A DNA stretch of 64,000 nt from Caryophanales bacterium (GTDB lineage Bacteria > Bacillota > Bacilli > CAJFEE01), in assembly GCA_029256085.1 (NCBI GenBank), contig JAQSYP010000002.1:390426-454425 (forward strand). Direction: 5' to 3'. The stretch's first letter is position 1. Every line of letters starts with the position of its first letter. The notes under the pieces were generated by a model. That model was not told the DNA's origin and made no database searches. It saw only the letters and a list, made by a program, of their open reading frames with translations. The position numbers were made by a program, and so were the translations under genes. This document shows, piece by piece, positions 9,405 to 17,390 of this stretch.

Positions 9405-10361
9405 TTAGTCGTTTACTTTATATATTACAATTCTACTATTGCCTTTATCTGCAACATACAAGTAGTTGTCTTTAATTTCTAACCCCTCTGGAATATAGAA
9501 TGATTCATTACTAGTTCCAACAACCCCAAGAGTAAAGTTTGCGCTTTCATATTGGTCAGCGATAATAATCTTATTACTAGTCGTGTCTGTTATATACATT
9601 AAGCCCTTATCGTCAGCGAAAATGCCCGATGGTGTGTTGATTTTTTTATCTGTTACAAGTATGTTTTTACCACTCTTATCGAATACTTGGATACGATTAT
9701 TGCCTGTATCAGTTACAAAAATATCACCTTTTTTATTAACGTGGATACCAAGTGGATACTGAAACTGTCCTCTTCCTTTACCTATCCCACCAAATCTAAG
9801 CTCTAAAAATCCATCTTTATTGAATCTTTTTACTGTTTGATCTGTTTTATCAATAATATATACATTATCTTTAGAATCGATAGTCATTGCTGTTGGAATA
9901 ATGCCAAACTTCTCATTATTCATTTTGTCTTTCGTATCAAAAAATCTAAGAAACTTCCCCTTCTTGTCATACACGGAAATTCTCATATTATTTAGTTCAG
10001 CTACAAATACTTCGTTCTGAGAATTTACCGCTACTCCTACAGGGTAGTCGAATTCATTTTTTTTATCACCAAATTCTCCAAACTTTCCAATGTATTCACC
10101 GTTGTTCTTAAAAATTTGTATTCTATGGTTATCCGAATCAGTTACGTAAACAGTACCATCATTAGAAACAGCTAGATCTATCGGATTCCGCATTTCATTG
10201 CCCTTTGGACCATATAATGCTAATTGGAATTCATATGCATTTCCGTTTCCAATACCAACTGGGTCATAGTCCTTGTAGAATAAGAACAATTGAACTCCTA
10301 TTCCAATAAAAAGTCCTGCTGTTAAACCTAGTATTATGCGTAAGAATAATTTTGTAGACAT
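9405..10361 (-). CDS. Membrane-anchored NHL-repeat beta-propeller protein
   Basis: 318 residues, ATG at 10361 with GAGGCGAG upstream. An N-terminal membrane helix (about 7-29) is followed by a six-bladed NHL propeller (VYVTDSDNHRIQIF, IFVTDTGNNRIQVF, LYVADKGNSRIVIY). It sits between the TPR protein (12-base gap) and the six-heme cytochrome (15-base gap), so the three are clearly co-transcribed. The same TPR-then-NHL order recurs at 42321/41331, which argues that the pair is a functional unit tied to multiheme cytochromes. Specific ligand unknown. Confidence 0.87.
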   Translation of the reverse strand: MSTKLFLRIILGLTAGLFIGIGVQLFLFYKDYDPVGIGNGNAYEFQLALYGPKGNEMRNPIDLAVSNDGTVYVTDSDNHRIQIFKNNGEYIGKFGEFGDKKNEFDYPVGVAVNSQNEVFVAELNNMRISVYDKKGKFLRFFDTKDKMNNEKFGIIPTAMTIDSKDNVYIIDKTDQTVKRFNKDGFLELRFGGIGKGRGQFQYPLGIHVNKKGDIFVTDTGNNRIQVFDKSGKNILVTDKKINTPSGIFADDKGLMYITDTTSNKIIIADQYESANFTLGVVGTSNESFYIPEGLEIKDNYLYVADKGNSRIVIYKVND

Positions 10362-10372
10362 GCTTCTCGCCT

Positions 10373-11050
10373 CTACTTTTCAGTGGCATTAAGGCGTTCT
10401 AATCCTTGTAATGCCTCTTTATAATCTGGGATGAACCTAAGTGCTTCCTTGTATTGTTGTATAGCTTGTTTAGGTTGATTATTTTTTTCATATGATAAAC
10501 CTAACTGATATATAATTGTTGCAGATGTAGGCTCAATTTTTAAACATTCCTCAAGATATTTTATAGACTTTAGGTAGAAACCCTCATCCATTGCTAACAT
10601 TGCTAATTCATAATTAGCGTATACATTTTGTTCATCGAGCTTTAGAATCTTTTGAAATTCTTCCTTCGCCATCTCGATTTCATTTTGATCCTTATAAACT
10701 AGTGCTAAAGCATATTTATAACTAATGTTCTCGGGTGCTAGTTTAACAGCCTTCTCAAATTGCCGTTCTGCTAGATTTAAATAAAAACGACTTTTACGCT
10801 CAACGGCAATGTCATGGTATGTTTTTCCAAGGTTTGCAATAGCTTCATAGTCATTTGGTGATTCTTGTACTTCATTTCTATATTGGCTTGCTAGATAGAA
10901 GTTATGATCCTTCTTTTCAAAATAAAAACGCTGCAACCCATATAATGCGAAAATAATAAAACCTATATATATAACAATTATTGGGTATGCAACCCGCTTG
11001 GAAATATATTCACGAATATTCTTTCGTTTTTGATCCTTTTCAGCATTCAT
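10373..11050 (-). CDS. TPR-repeat membrane protein
   Basis: 225 residues. One membrane helix near the N-terminus (about 21-43) is followed by at least four tetratricopeptide repeats (AIANLGKTYHDIA, YKYALALVYKDQ, ANYELAMLAMDEG, IIYQLGLSYEKN). The C-terminal DYKEALQGLERLN matches the end of the TPR protein at 42321 (LFKDAIEALERVE), so they are paralogues. First gene of the operon running down to 5765. The TPR domain would face outward, like the propellers it is encoded with, and probably helps organise or chaperone the cytochromes (inference). Confidence 0.87.
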   Translation of the reverse strand: MNAEKDQKRKNIREYISKRVAYPIIVIYIGFIIFALYGLQRFYFEKKDHNFYLASQYRNEVQESPNDYEAIANLGKTYHDIAVERKSRFYLNLAERQFEKAVKLAPENISYKYALALVYKDQNEIEMAKEEFQKILKLDEQNVYANYELAMLAMDEGFYLKSIKYLEECLKIEPTSATIIYQLGLSYEKNNQPKQAIQQYKEALRFIPDYKEALQGLERLNATEK

Positions 11051-11190
11051 AGCAACACAACCTAACTAGTAATATGTCTTATCAAGTTGACAGAAATATA
11101 CCTACTATCATTATCCTATACTTATAGTAAAAAGTATGCTTTTGTAATATTAATTCATAAATTATTCACATTTTTTTGCAATTTATTCAA

Positions 11191-11661
11191 TTACTCGTCA
11201 ATATTCACCGACAAGTTCTGCCTTAGATGGTAAATACAAGTAATACTTCTATTAAATTGACTGTCGAAACTTGAAAAACTAATTTCTATATCTATCTCTT
11301 TTAAGTTTCTAAAAGTGATGCGAGTAAAAGATTTTTTGACTTCTCTATATTTTAATACTTTATTTGTAAATATCCAAATTTCATCCTTTCGCAGATGACT
11401 ATTAATTGGAAATGCAAAGATATTTTTCATACAGCTAATAGTCAATGGAATCCGCTTTTTAAACCCCATCAAGTACTTTATTGCATCAATTCTACCTCTA
11501 AAAGTGGATCCGTATGTAATACACGACTCTTCTAGTAGCCTAATAGGCGAGATTTTTAACTTATTTTCACCATCATCTTTTATAACCCTACTACATATCT
11601 CACCATATTCATTGTAAAAAGGAATAATTGCACATACTTTCTCGTCGATTAAAAAACTCAT
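11191..11661 (-). CDS. comK: ComK-family competence transcription factor
   Basis: 156 residues, ATG 11661 with GGGGAG upstream. Family hallmarks: an N-terminal EYGEICSRVIKDD segment, ESCITYGSTFRGR (compare the CRFFGSSYAGR region of B. subtilis ComK), then IPLTISCMKNIFAFP and an IWIF strand. ComK binds minor-groove AT-boxes and activates DNA-uptake genes and its own promoter. This copy is shorter than the 192-residue B. subtilis protein, mainly at the C-terminus. It may therefore be a short Bacillaceae variant or a ComK-like paralogue with altered activation. It is divergent from a sigma-factor gene, and two AT-boxes lie in the shared upstream region. Confidence 0.85.
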   Translation of the reverse strand: MSFLIDEKVCAIIPFYNEYGEICSRVIKDDGENKLKISPIRLLEESCITYGSTFRGRIDAIKYLMGFKKRIPLTISCMKNIFAFPINSHLRKDEIWIFTNKVLKYREVKKSFTRITFRNLKEIDIEISFSSFDSQFNRSITCIYHLRQNLSVNIDE

Positions 11662-11745
11662 AATCTCCCCTACTTTCTAGTTTCTCTCTTTAAATTTACT
11701 AGAAAGTTTTACTTCATTATCAATTTTCAGCAATATAATTACGTG

Positions 11746-11780
11746 AAAATCGAATTTTCTATAATAGAAAATTAAATTTT
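11746..11780. promoter_or_regulatory. ComK K-box (two AT-boxes)
   Basis: Two exact AAAA-N5-TTTT AT-boxes, 11746-11758 and 11768-11780, lie nine bases apart (centres 22 bases, about two helical turns) between divergent comK and the sigma gene. This is close to the short-spacer ComK K-box arrangement. The first box is itself a perfect palindrome (GAAAAT CGA ATTTTC). Confidence 0.55.
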
Positions 11781-11788
11781 AAAACCAT

Positions 11789-11795
11789 TTCGACA
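11789..11795. promoter_or_regulatory. Spo0A-box-like motif between comK and sigma gene
   Basis: TTCGACA (TGTCGAA on the minus strand), nine bases past the second AT-box and about 77 bases before the sigma start. Confidence 0.35.
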
Positions 11796-11871
11796 AATTT
11801 TGCAATCCGTGATGAAAAGATGAACTCAAACAAAATCAGTAATATGAAACTACCATGGAATAATCGAAAGC

Positions 11872-12375
11872 ATGCTTTCAGAGGGAAGCATTACATTGCA
11901 GGACGAAAGTTTTGAAATGGTTGTTAATCAATATACTCCTATGATTCACCAGATAATTAATAAGTGTCGTATTTACAAAGATAGGGATATGTATTTTCAA
12001 GAAGGGTTAATTGCACTTTGGAATGCTTTTAATAATTTTAACGAAGAAAAAGGAGCGTTTTGCACTTATGCATATACAATAATCTATGGTCATATTCGAA
12101 ATGTTTTATCAAAAGAAAATCGCTTTTCTACTAGAAATATTACTTCATCAGAAGACGTTTTAAATTTATCTTCTAAAATAGATCGTAATTTTAATACTAC
12201 TGACATTCTAGCAGCATCTGAAGTAGTTCTTGGAAAATATGAATATGAACTTATATATAGAAGGTATTTTTTAAATGAACCCTTAACTGACGTCAGTAGT
12301 TTCCTTGGAGTTTCTCTGGCAAAAGCCAAGAAAGATATATTATGTGCTAAGAAAAAACTTAAAAAATTTTTATAA
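11872..12375 (+). CDS. Small sigma-70 family RNA polymerase sigma factor
   Basis: 167 residues. Region 2 is recognisable at about 15-85 (MYFQEGLIALWNAFNNF, then CTYAYTIIYGHIRN, the -10 recognition helix area). Region 4 with its helix-turn-helix is at about 120-165 (YELIYRRYF...LTDVSSFLGVSLAKAKKDILCAKKKL). There is no anti-sigma domain. Architecture resembles ECF or SigH/ComX-sized factors. The ATG at 11872 has a weak site; a TTG at 11896 with GAGGGA upstream is an alternative that would cost eight residues. It is followed by DUF1659, DUF2922 and YvrJ genes, a grouping recurrent in Bacillales. Divergent comK and the K-box suggest competence or stationary-phase control (inference). Confidence 0.85.
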   Translation: MLSEGSITLQDESFEMVVNQYTPMIHQIINKCRIYKDRDMYFQEGLIALWNAFNNFNEEKGAFCTYAYTIIYGHIRNVLSKENRFSTRNITSSEDVLNLSSKIDRNFNTTDILAASEVVLGKYEYELIYRRYFLNEPLTDVSSFLGVSLAKAKKDILCAKKKLKKFL

Positions 12376-12386
12376 AAATTTCTCCA

Positions 12387-12419
12387 TTTCACTTTCTTGA
12401 TTGTATATATAAAGTGAAA
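12387..12419. promoter_or_regulatory. Inverted repeat overlapping the DUF1659 ribosome binding site
   Basis: TTTCACTTT (12387-12395) and AAAGTGAAA (12411-12419) form a perfect 9-base inverted repeat around an AT-rich spacer. The right arm abuts the AGGAGG of the DUF1659 gene, so it could be an operator or an RNA hairpin near the start site. Confidence 0.4.
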
Positions 12420-12433
12420 GGAGGGGATGAGAA

Positions 12434-12652
12434 ATGGCTACACAAAATGTTGTTTCAAGTTCATTAGTATTAGTTTACAACAATGGCTTTGATACGAACG
12501 GCAAACCAATAACAAAGGCAAAGTCATATAGAAATGTCAAGCCAACAGCAACACCAGATCAATTAGTGTCAGCAGCCCAAGCAATCTCTGGCTTACAATC
12601 CAAGATTGTTGAAGCTATCGACCGCAGAGACAGCTTAGAAGTTCTTGCTTAA
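12434..12652 (+). CDS. DUF1659 family protein
   Basis: 72 residues, ATG 12434 with an excellent AAAGGAGGGG site. Sequence typical of the family: VVSSSLVLVYNNG, then TKAKSYRNVKPTATPDQL, and VSAAQAISGLQS near the end. No signal peptide, cofactor motif or catalytic residues. Function unknown. In Bacillales it is regularly encoded with a DUF2922 and a YvrJ protein, as here (37 bases to the next start). Confidence 0.85.
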   Translation: MATQNVVSSSLVLVYNNGFDTNGKPITKAKSYRNVKPTATPDQLVSAAQAISGLQSKIVEAIDRRDSLEVLA

Positions 12653-12688
12653 TTTATCTTATAAATAAATATAGAGGAGGTGATGTTA

Positions 12689-12904
12689 ATGAGTATGGTT
12701 CTTGAACTTCAATTCTTAAATGAAGCAAACAAGACTGTTACTTTTTCAGTGGACGAGCCCAAGGAGACATTAACTGACAACGAAGTATTAATCGCAATGC
12801 AACAAATCCTTGCATCTGGCGCATTTACATCAACTGGTGGTAATTTAACTGCGGTAAAGGGTGCTCGTTTCGTTGAACGTACGATTAGAGAGATTAACGC
12901 TTAG
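12689..12904 (+). CDS. DUF2922 family protein
   Basis: 71 residues. The ATG at 12689 is chosen because AGAGGAGGT ends eight bases earlier; upstream GTG/ATG codons at 12680 and 12683 lie within or too near that site. The LELQFLNEANKTVTFSVDEPKETLTDNEV start and the VKGARFVERT ending are typical of DUF2922. It is a small soluble protein of unknown function, co-transcribed with DUF1659. Confidence 0.85.
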   Translation: MSMVLELQFLNEANKTVTFSVDEPKETLTDNEVLIAMQQILASGAFTSTGGNLTAVKGARFVERTIREINA

Positions 12905-12910
12905 TTTTTT

Positions 12911-12942
12911 GGGAGAGGAGTACAATCGTGCTCTTCTCTTTT
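12911..12942 (+). terminator. Weak internal terminator/attenuator
   Basis: Stem 12913-12923/12928-12938 with G-U pairs, then TTTTAGTTT, between the DUF2922 and YvrJ genes. Probably only partial termination or mRNA stabilisation. Confidence 0.5.
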
Positions 12943-12967
12943 AGTTTAAAGAAAGGAGGTTACTATA

Positions 12968-13144
12968 ATGCAGGAAATAGTTGCTTTTATCAGAGATGTT
13001 GGCTTTCCTATAGTTGTTAGCATTTATCTGTTACATCGTATTGAAACTAAATTAGATGACATCGTAAATGTTCTAACAGCTATGAGCGGTGTGACGATGG
13101 TGAAAGAACGTACTATTCATGATAATAGTACAATTGAAGCATAG
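12968..13144 (+). CDS. YvrJ family small membrane protein
   Basis: 58 residues starting at ATG 12968 behind GAAAGGAGG. One hydrophobic helix (residues about 8-25, VGFPIVVSIYLLHRI) is followed by an amphipathic segment (ETKLDDIVNVLTAM) and a charged tail. This matches the YvrJ family, named after the B. subtilis gene next to the sigO/rsoA sigma genes. The association with a sigma factor is therefore kept here. Function unknown; its shape is holin-like or resembles a small membrane regulator, but neither is established. Confidence 0.8.
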   Translation: MQEIVAFIRDVGFPIVVSIYLLHRIETKLDDIVNVLTAMSGVTMVKERTIHDNSTIEA

Positions 13145-13151
13145 TTTATAT

Positions 13152-13196
13152 AAAAAAATTCTTTTAATTTAGCTAAAAATTAAAAGAATTTTTTTA
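13152..13196. terminator. Bidirectional terminator
   Basis: Perfect 14-base stem 13157-13170/13177-13190 flanked by an A-run on the left and a T-run on the right. It lies between the convergent YvrJ and MBOAT genes and can serve both strands. Confidence 0.9.
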
Positions 13197-14600
13197 TTAA
13201 AATTGAAAATATATAAATGGCGATGAATAAACAGGAGTCAAGAATAGTATTCCTAACAAAATAAATAAAAGCACAAACATCCCTGTAAAATTATTTAATT
13301 TAAAATAATATGGCTCTTTAACTTTTGAACCAACAATATGGCTAATAATAACAATTGGAACTATTATCAATATCGATGTTGAATACCAAGCTACCCCATC
13401 AATTTCCCCAATGAAAAATAGTTTACTTAAAATAATCATCGATTGACTTACATTAGTTGTTCTGAATAATACCCAACCTACACAGACAAACAACATTGTA
13501 AGCAGCCAACAAATAAAATTATACATGAAACTATCCTTTTCCTTAGGAGTTCTAATGTTATCAACATAATATTTATGAATTGCCAAGCCTAGCCCTTGAA
13601 ACCCACCCCATAATACAAAATTCCAACTTGCACCATGCCACAAGCCTCCTAACAACATTACAATTACTAAATTTATATATTGTCGTGCTTTTCCTTTTCT
13701 ATTTCCACCCAACGGTATATATAAATACTCTCTTAACCAAGTAGATAGCGATATATGCCATCTTCTCCAAAATTCTGTAATACTTTTAGATATATATGGC
13801 ATATTAAAGTTTCTAGGAATATCAAACCCAAGACATTTAGCAGAACCTATCGCCATATCTGTATATCCTGAAAAATCACAAAATATTTGAAGTGTATAAG
13901 CGATAACAGCAAGCCATATAGTACCTGAATTATAATTATTAGGAGACGCGAAGACTGGATCAACAAATAATGCTAATCTATCGGCAATTAATATTTTCTT
14001 AATTAACCCAATAATAAATAACTGTAACCCTTTTTCAATATTACCCCAGGTAATAACAATATCTCGTTGTAATTGTGGTATAAATTCTCTTGGTTTAAGT
14101 ATTGGTCCAGCAATTAGATGTGGAAAAAATGATACTAATAGTCCAAGATCTATGAATGCTTTAGGCGATCTAATATCTCGTCTGAATATATCAATAGTAT
14201 AACTAATAAGTTCGAACGTAATGAACGAAATACCTATCGGAAGAATGATCTCTAAAAAAGGAAGTCTAATACCAATGTTTTCGATTACAACATTCGCAGA
14301 GTCAATAAAAAAATTATAATACTTAAATACTCCTAAGATTGATAAATTAAAAATAAGTCCAGTTATCAGCCAATTTTTTCTAACCTTATCATCTGAGCTA
14401 TTTTCGATTTTAAGTCCAATAAAGTATGTTGCGAGAGTCATAGAGAACATTAAAATAGTAAAACGAAAGTCCCAGTAAGAGTAAAAGAAATAGCTTGCTA
14501 AAAATAAAAATACTTTCTTATATTTATTAGACTTTATTGTTATTAAGGATAATATAACGATTATAAAAAATATAAAATAATCTATGCTTGAAAAAATCAT
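13197..14600 (-). CDS. MBOAT family O-acyltransferase (AlgI-like)
   Basis: 467 residues with about ten membrane helices. Two AlgI/DltB-type signatures are visible: SITEFWRRWHISLSTWLREYL followed by PLGGNRKG (about 265-300), and GLWHGASWNFVLWGG (about 322-336) containing the invariant catalytic His. These enzymes move acyl groups, usually acetyl, across the membrane to an extracellular polymer. The start overlaps the SGNH hydrolase stop by four bases, the usual pairing of an MBOAT channel with an extracytoplasmic SGNH transferase (AlgI/AlgJ-X type). It most likely acetylates the polysaccharide made by the genes upstream (inference). Confidence 0.9.
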   Translation of the reverse strand: MIFSSIDYFIFFIIVILSLITIKSNKYKKVFLFLASYFFYSYWDFRFTILMFSMTLATYFIGLKIENSSDDKVRKNWLITGLIFNLSILGVFKYYNFFIDSANVVIENIGIRLPFLEIILPIGISFITFELISYTIDIFRRDIRSPKAFIDLGLLVSFFPHLIAGPILKPREFIPQLQRDIVITWGNIEKGLQLFIIGLIKKILIADRLALFVDPVFASPNNYNSGTIWLAVIAYTLQIFCDFSGYTDMAIGSAKCLGFDIPRNFNMPYISKSITEFWRRWHISLSTWLREYLYIPLGGNRKGKARQYINLVIVMLLGGLWHGASWNFVLWGGFQGLGLAIHKYYVDNIRTPKEKDSFMYNFICWLLTMLFVCVGWVLFRTTNVSQSMIILSKLFFIGEIDGVAWYSTSILIIVPIVIISHIVGSKVKEPYYFKLNNFTGMFVLLFILLGILFLTPVYSSPFIYFQF

Positions 14601-15634
14601 TTATCTAACCTACCTTCAAAATACAGCGCTAGTTGTTCACCTACTAACCTATGACCCCATTTATTTATATGACCACTTCCTGGAGCAGTATTGTTAAACC
14701 CGTTTGACGGTGTTTTAAATCTACTATAGTAATCAATATAGTGTTGTCTCATGTTTATAACACCAACTTCATTTAGGTCACAATATTTCTCTAATAGTTT
14801 CTCAATATCTGTAGGTTTACTATTTTTAATATCTTCATAGTTTATTGTTGGCAAGTATACAATAACAACGTTTGAGTATTTCTTTTTTAATGATTCAACG
14901 GTCCATTTCACAAGTAAATCATTTTCATCTGAATCGTCACCACTTGTGACTACGCTAGACTTTGAAACTACCTCAGTAGGAGAGCTTAATAACTTTTGAG
15001 CTTTATCTGCACCCACTCTTAAAACAGAAAACTCTAGTAATCCCTTAAACTGCGGAAATTTTTGTAATAATACGTTTGCACTTTGAAAATTCCTATTAAA
15101 AACAGTTATAAAATTTTCATTTTCATCTTTAATAACATAAAAATTTCTAGTTGTATCTAGCATATCAACTTTAAAATCATCGTCATTTAATTGGATGATT
15201 GTATAATCTTGGTTAATATTTTTGTTATAGAAATTTGATAAATGTATATAATGAGCAGGTGAACCACCACTTCTTCCAGCATTAATAACATTCAATTTTT
15301 TAGACGTTTTTGATTTTAATTCTTCCTCTAATATCTGTGTATACGTGTTACTTTCATCTACTTGGAATGCTTCTGTATATGAATCGCCTAATGCTAGGAT
15401 TCTAATCTCATTTTTACCTTTTTTTGTAATCTCATTTGATCTCATACCCAAACTATTAATCTTAGACCTGCTGTAGCCTTCAGTACCTTGAATATAAGTC
15501 CCTTTTTTATAAATTCTGCCTAGTTCTGGATGATCTTTATATCCAGTAGTATTTATAGTCGTATTTGCTAGAATAATCTCCCAAACTATAAGAGCTATTA
15601 CTCCTGAGATAACGAGTTTAAATATAATTTTCAA
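14597..15634 (-). CDS. Membrane-anchored SGNH/GDSL acyltransferase-like protein
   Basis: About 345 residues from TTG 15634, which has AGGGTGA at good spacing; GTG 15643 also opens the frame but abuts the site. An N-terminal membrane helix (about 4-24) is followed by an SGNH domain: block I GDSYT (about 82-86), an NAGRSGGSP oxyanion segment, and the C-terminal HINKWGH block with the catalytic His. Coupled by an ATGA overlap to the MBOAT gene, it probably transfers the acyl group onto an extracellular polysaccharide. The two genes form their own unit, with a Spo0A-like box about 100 bases upstream. Confidence 0.85.
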   Translation of the reverse strand: MKIIFKLVISGVIALIVWEIILANTTINTTGYKDHPELGRIYKKGTYIQGTEGYSRSKINSLGMRSNEITKKGKNEIRILALGDSYTEAFQVDESNTYTQILEEELKSKTSKKLNVINAGRSGGSPAHYIHLSNFYNKNINQDYTIIQLNDDDFKVDMLDTTRNFYVIKDENENFITVFNRNFQSANVLLQKFPQFKGLLEFSVLRVGADKAQKLLSSPTEVVSKSSVVTSGDDSDENDLLVKWTVESLKKKYSNVVIVYLPTINYEDIKNSKPTDIEKLLEKYCDLNEVGVINMRQHYIDYYSRFKTPSNGFNNTAPGSGHINKWGHRLVGEQLALYFEGRLDK

Positions 15635-15735
15635 ATTGATCACCCTAACTGATGTTCTACTGCACTTTGAGTATTTATTACACTAAAATCTTATAATATA
15701 AATCTAATTACGAAAACCTATATACTACGACACAA

Positions 15736-15742
15736 TTCGACA
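15736..15742. promoter_or_regulatory. Spo0A-box-like motif upstream of acyltransferase pair
   Basis: TTCGACA about 100 bases upstream of the SGNH start, with a near-copy TACGACA at 15725-15731. Confidence 0.3.
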
Positions 15743-15753
15743 TTATTGGAAAT

Positions 15754-15783
15754 AAAAAACCAGAAACCTAATTGGATTCTGGT
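15754..15783 (-). terminator. Terminator of the Gtr-like operon
   Basis: Stem 15759-15768/15774-15783 (one mismatch) with a U tract in minus-strand RNA, just after the stop at 15792. Confidence 0.8.
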
Positions 15784-15791
15784 GCTTTAAT

Positions 15792-16955
15792 TTATTTTAA
15801 ATAATAATGGTTTATAATATCTCTTAACCTAGAGAAAATGAATCCTATAGTAACAAATAACATTAAGTTAAAAGGAATATAAAAAATTATGCTATTAATA
15901 TGAAGATGATATCGCATGTGGCCTTGTGCTATAACTACCCACGAAAAAGTTGCGATCAAAGAAATAAAACACACTATAACTAAGTTTACTAGTTTAGATT
16001 CCTTAACAAATTTTGACTTATTTATAAAGAAGTAAATTATAATTAGCATAAAAACTACAAAAAGTGTAAACTGGCTTACTGCCGTAAAAGAAGCCGGCAA
16101 TTTAAAGTATTTCAATAAAGTAATAAAATCATTAAAAAATGATATTTCCTTACCTAAGGTGTCTCCAAAAGATCTAGCCGTCCCACGTTGAGATATTACT
16201 TTTATCGCCTCTTGTAAACTCCCAAAATGATTATATCCTTGTACTAAGTGAAGACCCAATGCCAAGATGAAGCCAAATATTGTTGAAACAAACGTTATTG
16301 CACACTTTTTTAGAATTTCTTTAAAATGTGTTTCCTTATTTAGCTCATAGTATATGATTGGAATTAGACAGCTTAATGAAATATTAGTGATATATTCATA
16401 TCCACAAAGACTTTTTATAAAAAACAAGAAAACTATGAAGAAGCAATAATACCTAAACTTTATCTCGTTATAATATCGCCACGTGATTACGAAAGGTAAA
16501 AAAGATAAAAAAATTACCCAATATAAGTTGAGGGAAAATAATATTAACCACGGAGATGTAATTATCCCAATTAGGGTTACAAAAAATGTAATTTTACCAA
16601 ATTCACGTTTAATACTTTGCAAAAATAGACTTAATGTAGCTGCAAACATAAAACCAACTGTGTATTTTAATACTTTAAAATACACGTCAAAATTGTCACC
16701 TAGAGCAAAGAGTGAGAATATTTTCCCCTGAATTCCATATGCGGATATATAGAGCCTCCCATCTGGGAGCAACATAAAGCCACCAGTATTTGAAGCGTTT
16801 GTAATTGAGTTGATTATAGTAGTAGTAACTATTCCCTCTGAATCAGCCTGAAAAGTTTCTACATACGTAACAGCAGTAGATGCTATAAATACGAAAAATA
16901 TAATCAAACTTGTTGTCCAGAACCCTATATTCTTAAATTTAGCTATTATATTCAT
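15792..16955 (-). CDS. Polytopic membrane protein, possible GtrC-like glycosyltransferase
   Basis: About 387 residues from ATG 16955 (AGGAGAG seven bases upstream; TTG 16961 is less good). Around nine to ten membrane helices, with a large first extracytoplasmic loop after helix 1 (about 35-90) containing acidic residues (VETFQADSEG), a layout typical of GT-C glycosyltransferases. No family could be named from sequence alone. Position next to GtrA and in one operon with a GtrB-like GT2 suggests the polymer-specific transferase of a Gtr-type side-chain system. That is inference from context. Confidence 0.65.
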   Translation of the reverse strand: MNIIAKFKNIGFWTTSLIIFFVFIASTAVTYVETFQADSEGIVTTTIINSITNASNTGGFMLLPDGRLYISAYGIQGKIFSLFALGDNFDVYFKVLKYTVGFMFAATLSLFLQSIKREFGKITFFVTLIGIITSPWLILFSLNLYWVIFLSFLPFVITWRYYNEIKFRYYCFFIVFLFFIKSLCGYEYITNISLSCLIPIIYYELNKETHFKEILKKCAITFVSTIFGFILALGLHLVQGYNHFGSLQEAIKVISQRGTARSFGDTLGKEISFFNDFITLLKYFKLPASFTAVSQFTLFVVFMLIIIYFFINKSKFVKESKLVNLVIVCFISLIATFSWVVIAQGHMRYHLHINSIIFYIPFNLMLFVTIGFIFSRLRDIINHYYLK

Positions 16956-16967
16956 TTTCAAACTCTC

Positions 16968-17390
16968 CTACGTTCCAAGTCCCCTATTCTGAACAAAAAC
17001 TATCTTTTCATAAAGCCAATAATTAACAACGTAATTGAAAGCTAGTGTAATAAGTAACGCAACTGTAAAACTTACACCGATGATGTCCTTCCAAACATAA
17101 ATGCTAGAAATATAAATTAAGTAGGAAATAATCACCACTAATATATATCGAACAGACATCATATTAAATACTTTTCTATCGTCAATTAGAAAGGTTATAT
17201 GTTTATTTAGAAAAAAATGTAATATTAACGCAAATATATAAGCGATCGTAATACTAAAAAAATCACTGATATAAAAGTAGTTTCTTAATAAAAATAACAC
17301 CGAAACTTGGGATAATGTTACAAATACCCCAATAACACCATATATTAAAAAGGACTTTCTAAAAAAATATGTGAATATTTTTTTTATCAT
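16968..17390 (-). CDS. GtrA-family polyprenol-sugar flippase-like protein
   Basis: 140 residues with four membrane helices, the standard GtrA size. Family features: FLIYGVIGVFVTLSQVSVLFLL in helix 1, the FFLNKHITF segment after helix 2, and FNYVVNYWLYEKIVF at the C-terminus (the NYxxxKxxVF pattern). GtrA proteins help flip undecaprenyl-phosphate-linked sugars. Overlaps the upstream FAD oxidoreductase by four bases (ATGA), so it is translationally coupled. Confidence 0.88.
   Translation of the reverse strand: MIKKIFTYFFRKSFLIYGVIGVFVTLSQVSVLFLLRNYFYISDFFSITIAYIFALILHFFLNKHITFLIDDRKVFNMMSVRYILVVIISYLIYISSIYVWKDIIGVSFTVALLITLAFNYVVNYWLYEKIVFVQNRGLGT

Noticed and set aside
11753-11773. CodY box in AATTTTC...GAAAATT upstream of comK
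   Set aside because: The half sites are seven bases apart, not one as in the CodY consensus; better explained by the two ComK AT-boxes.
12434-13144. Prophage remnant (small genes ending in a holin-like YvrJ)
   Set aside because: No integrase, portal, tail or lysin genes; the families recur as a cellular cassette in Bacillales.
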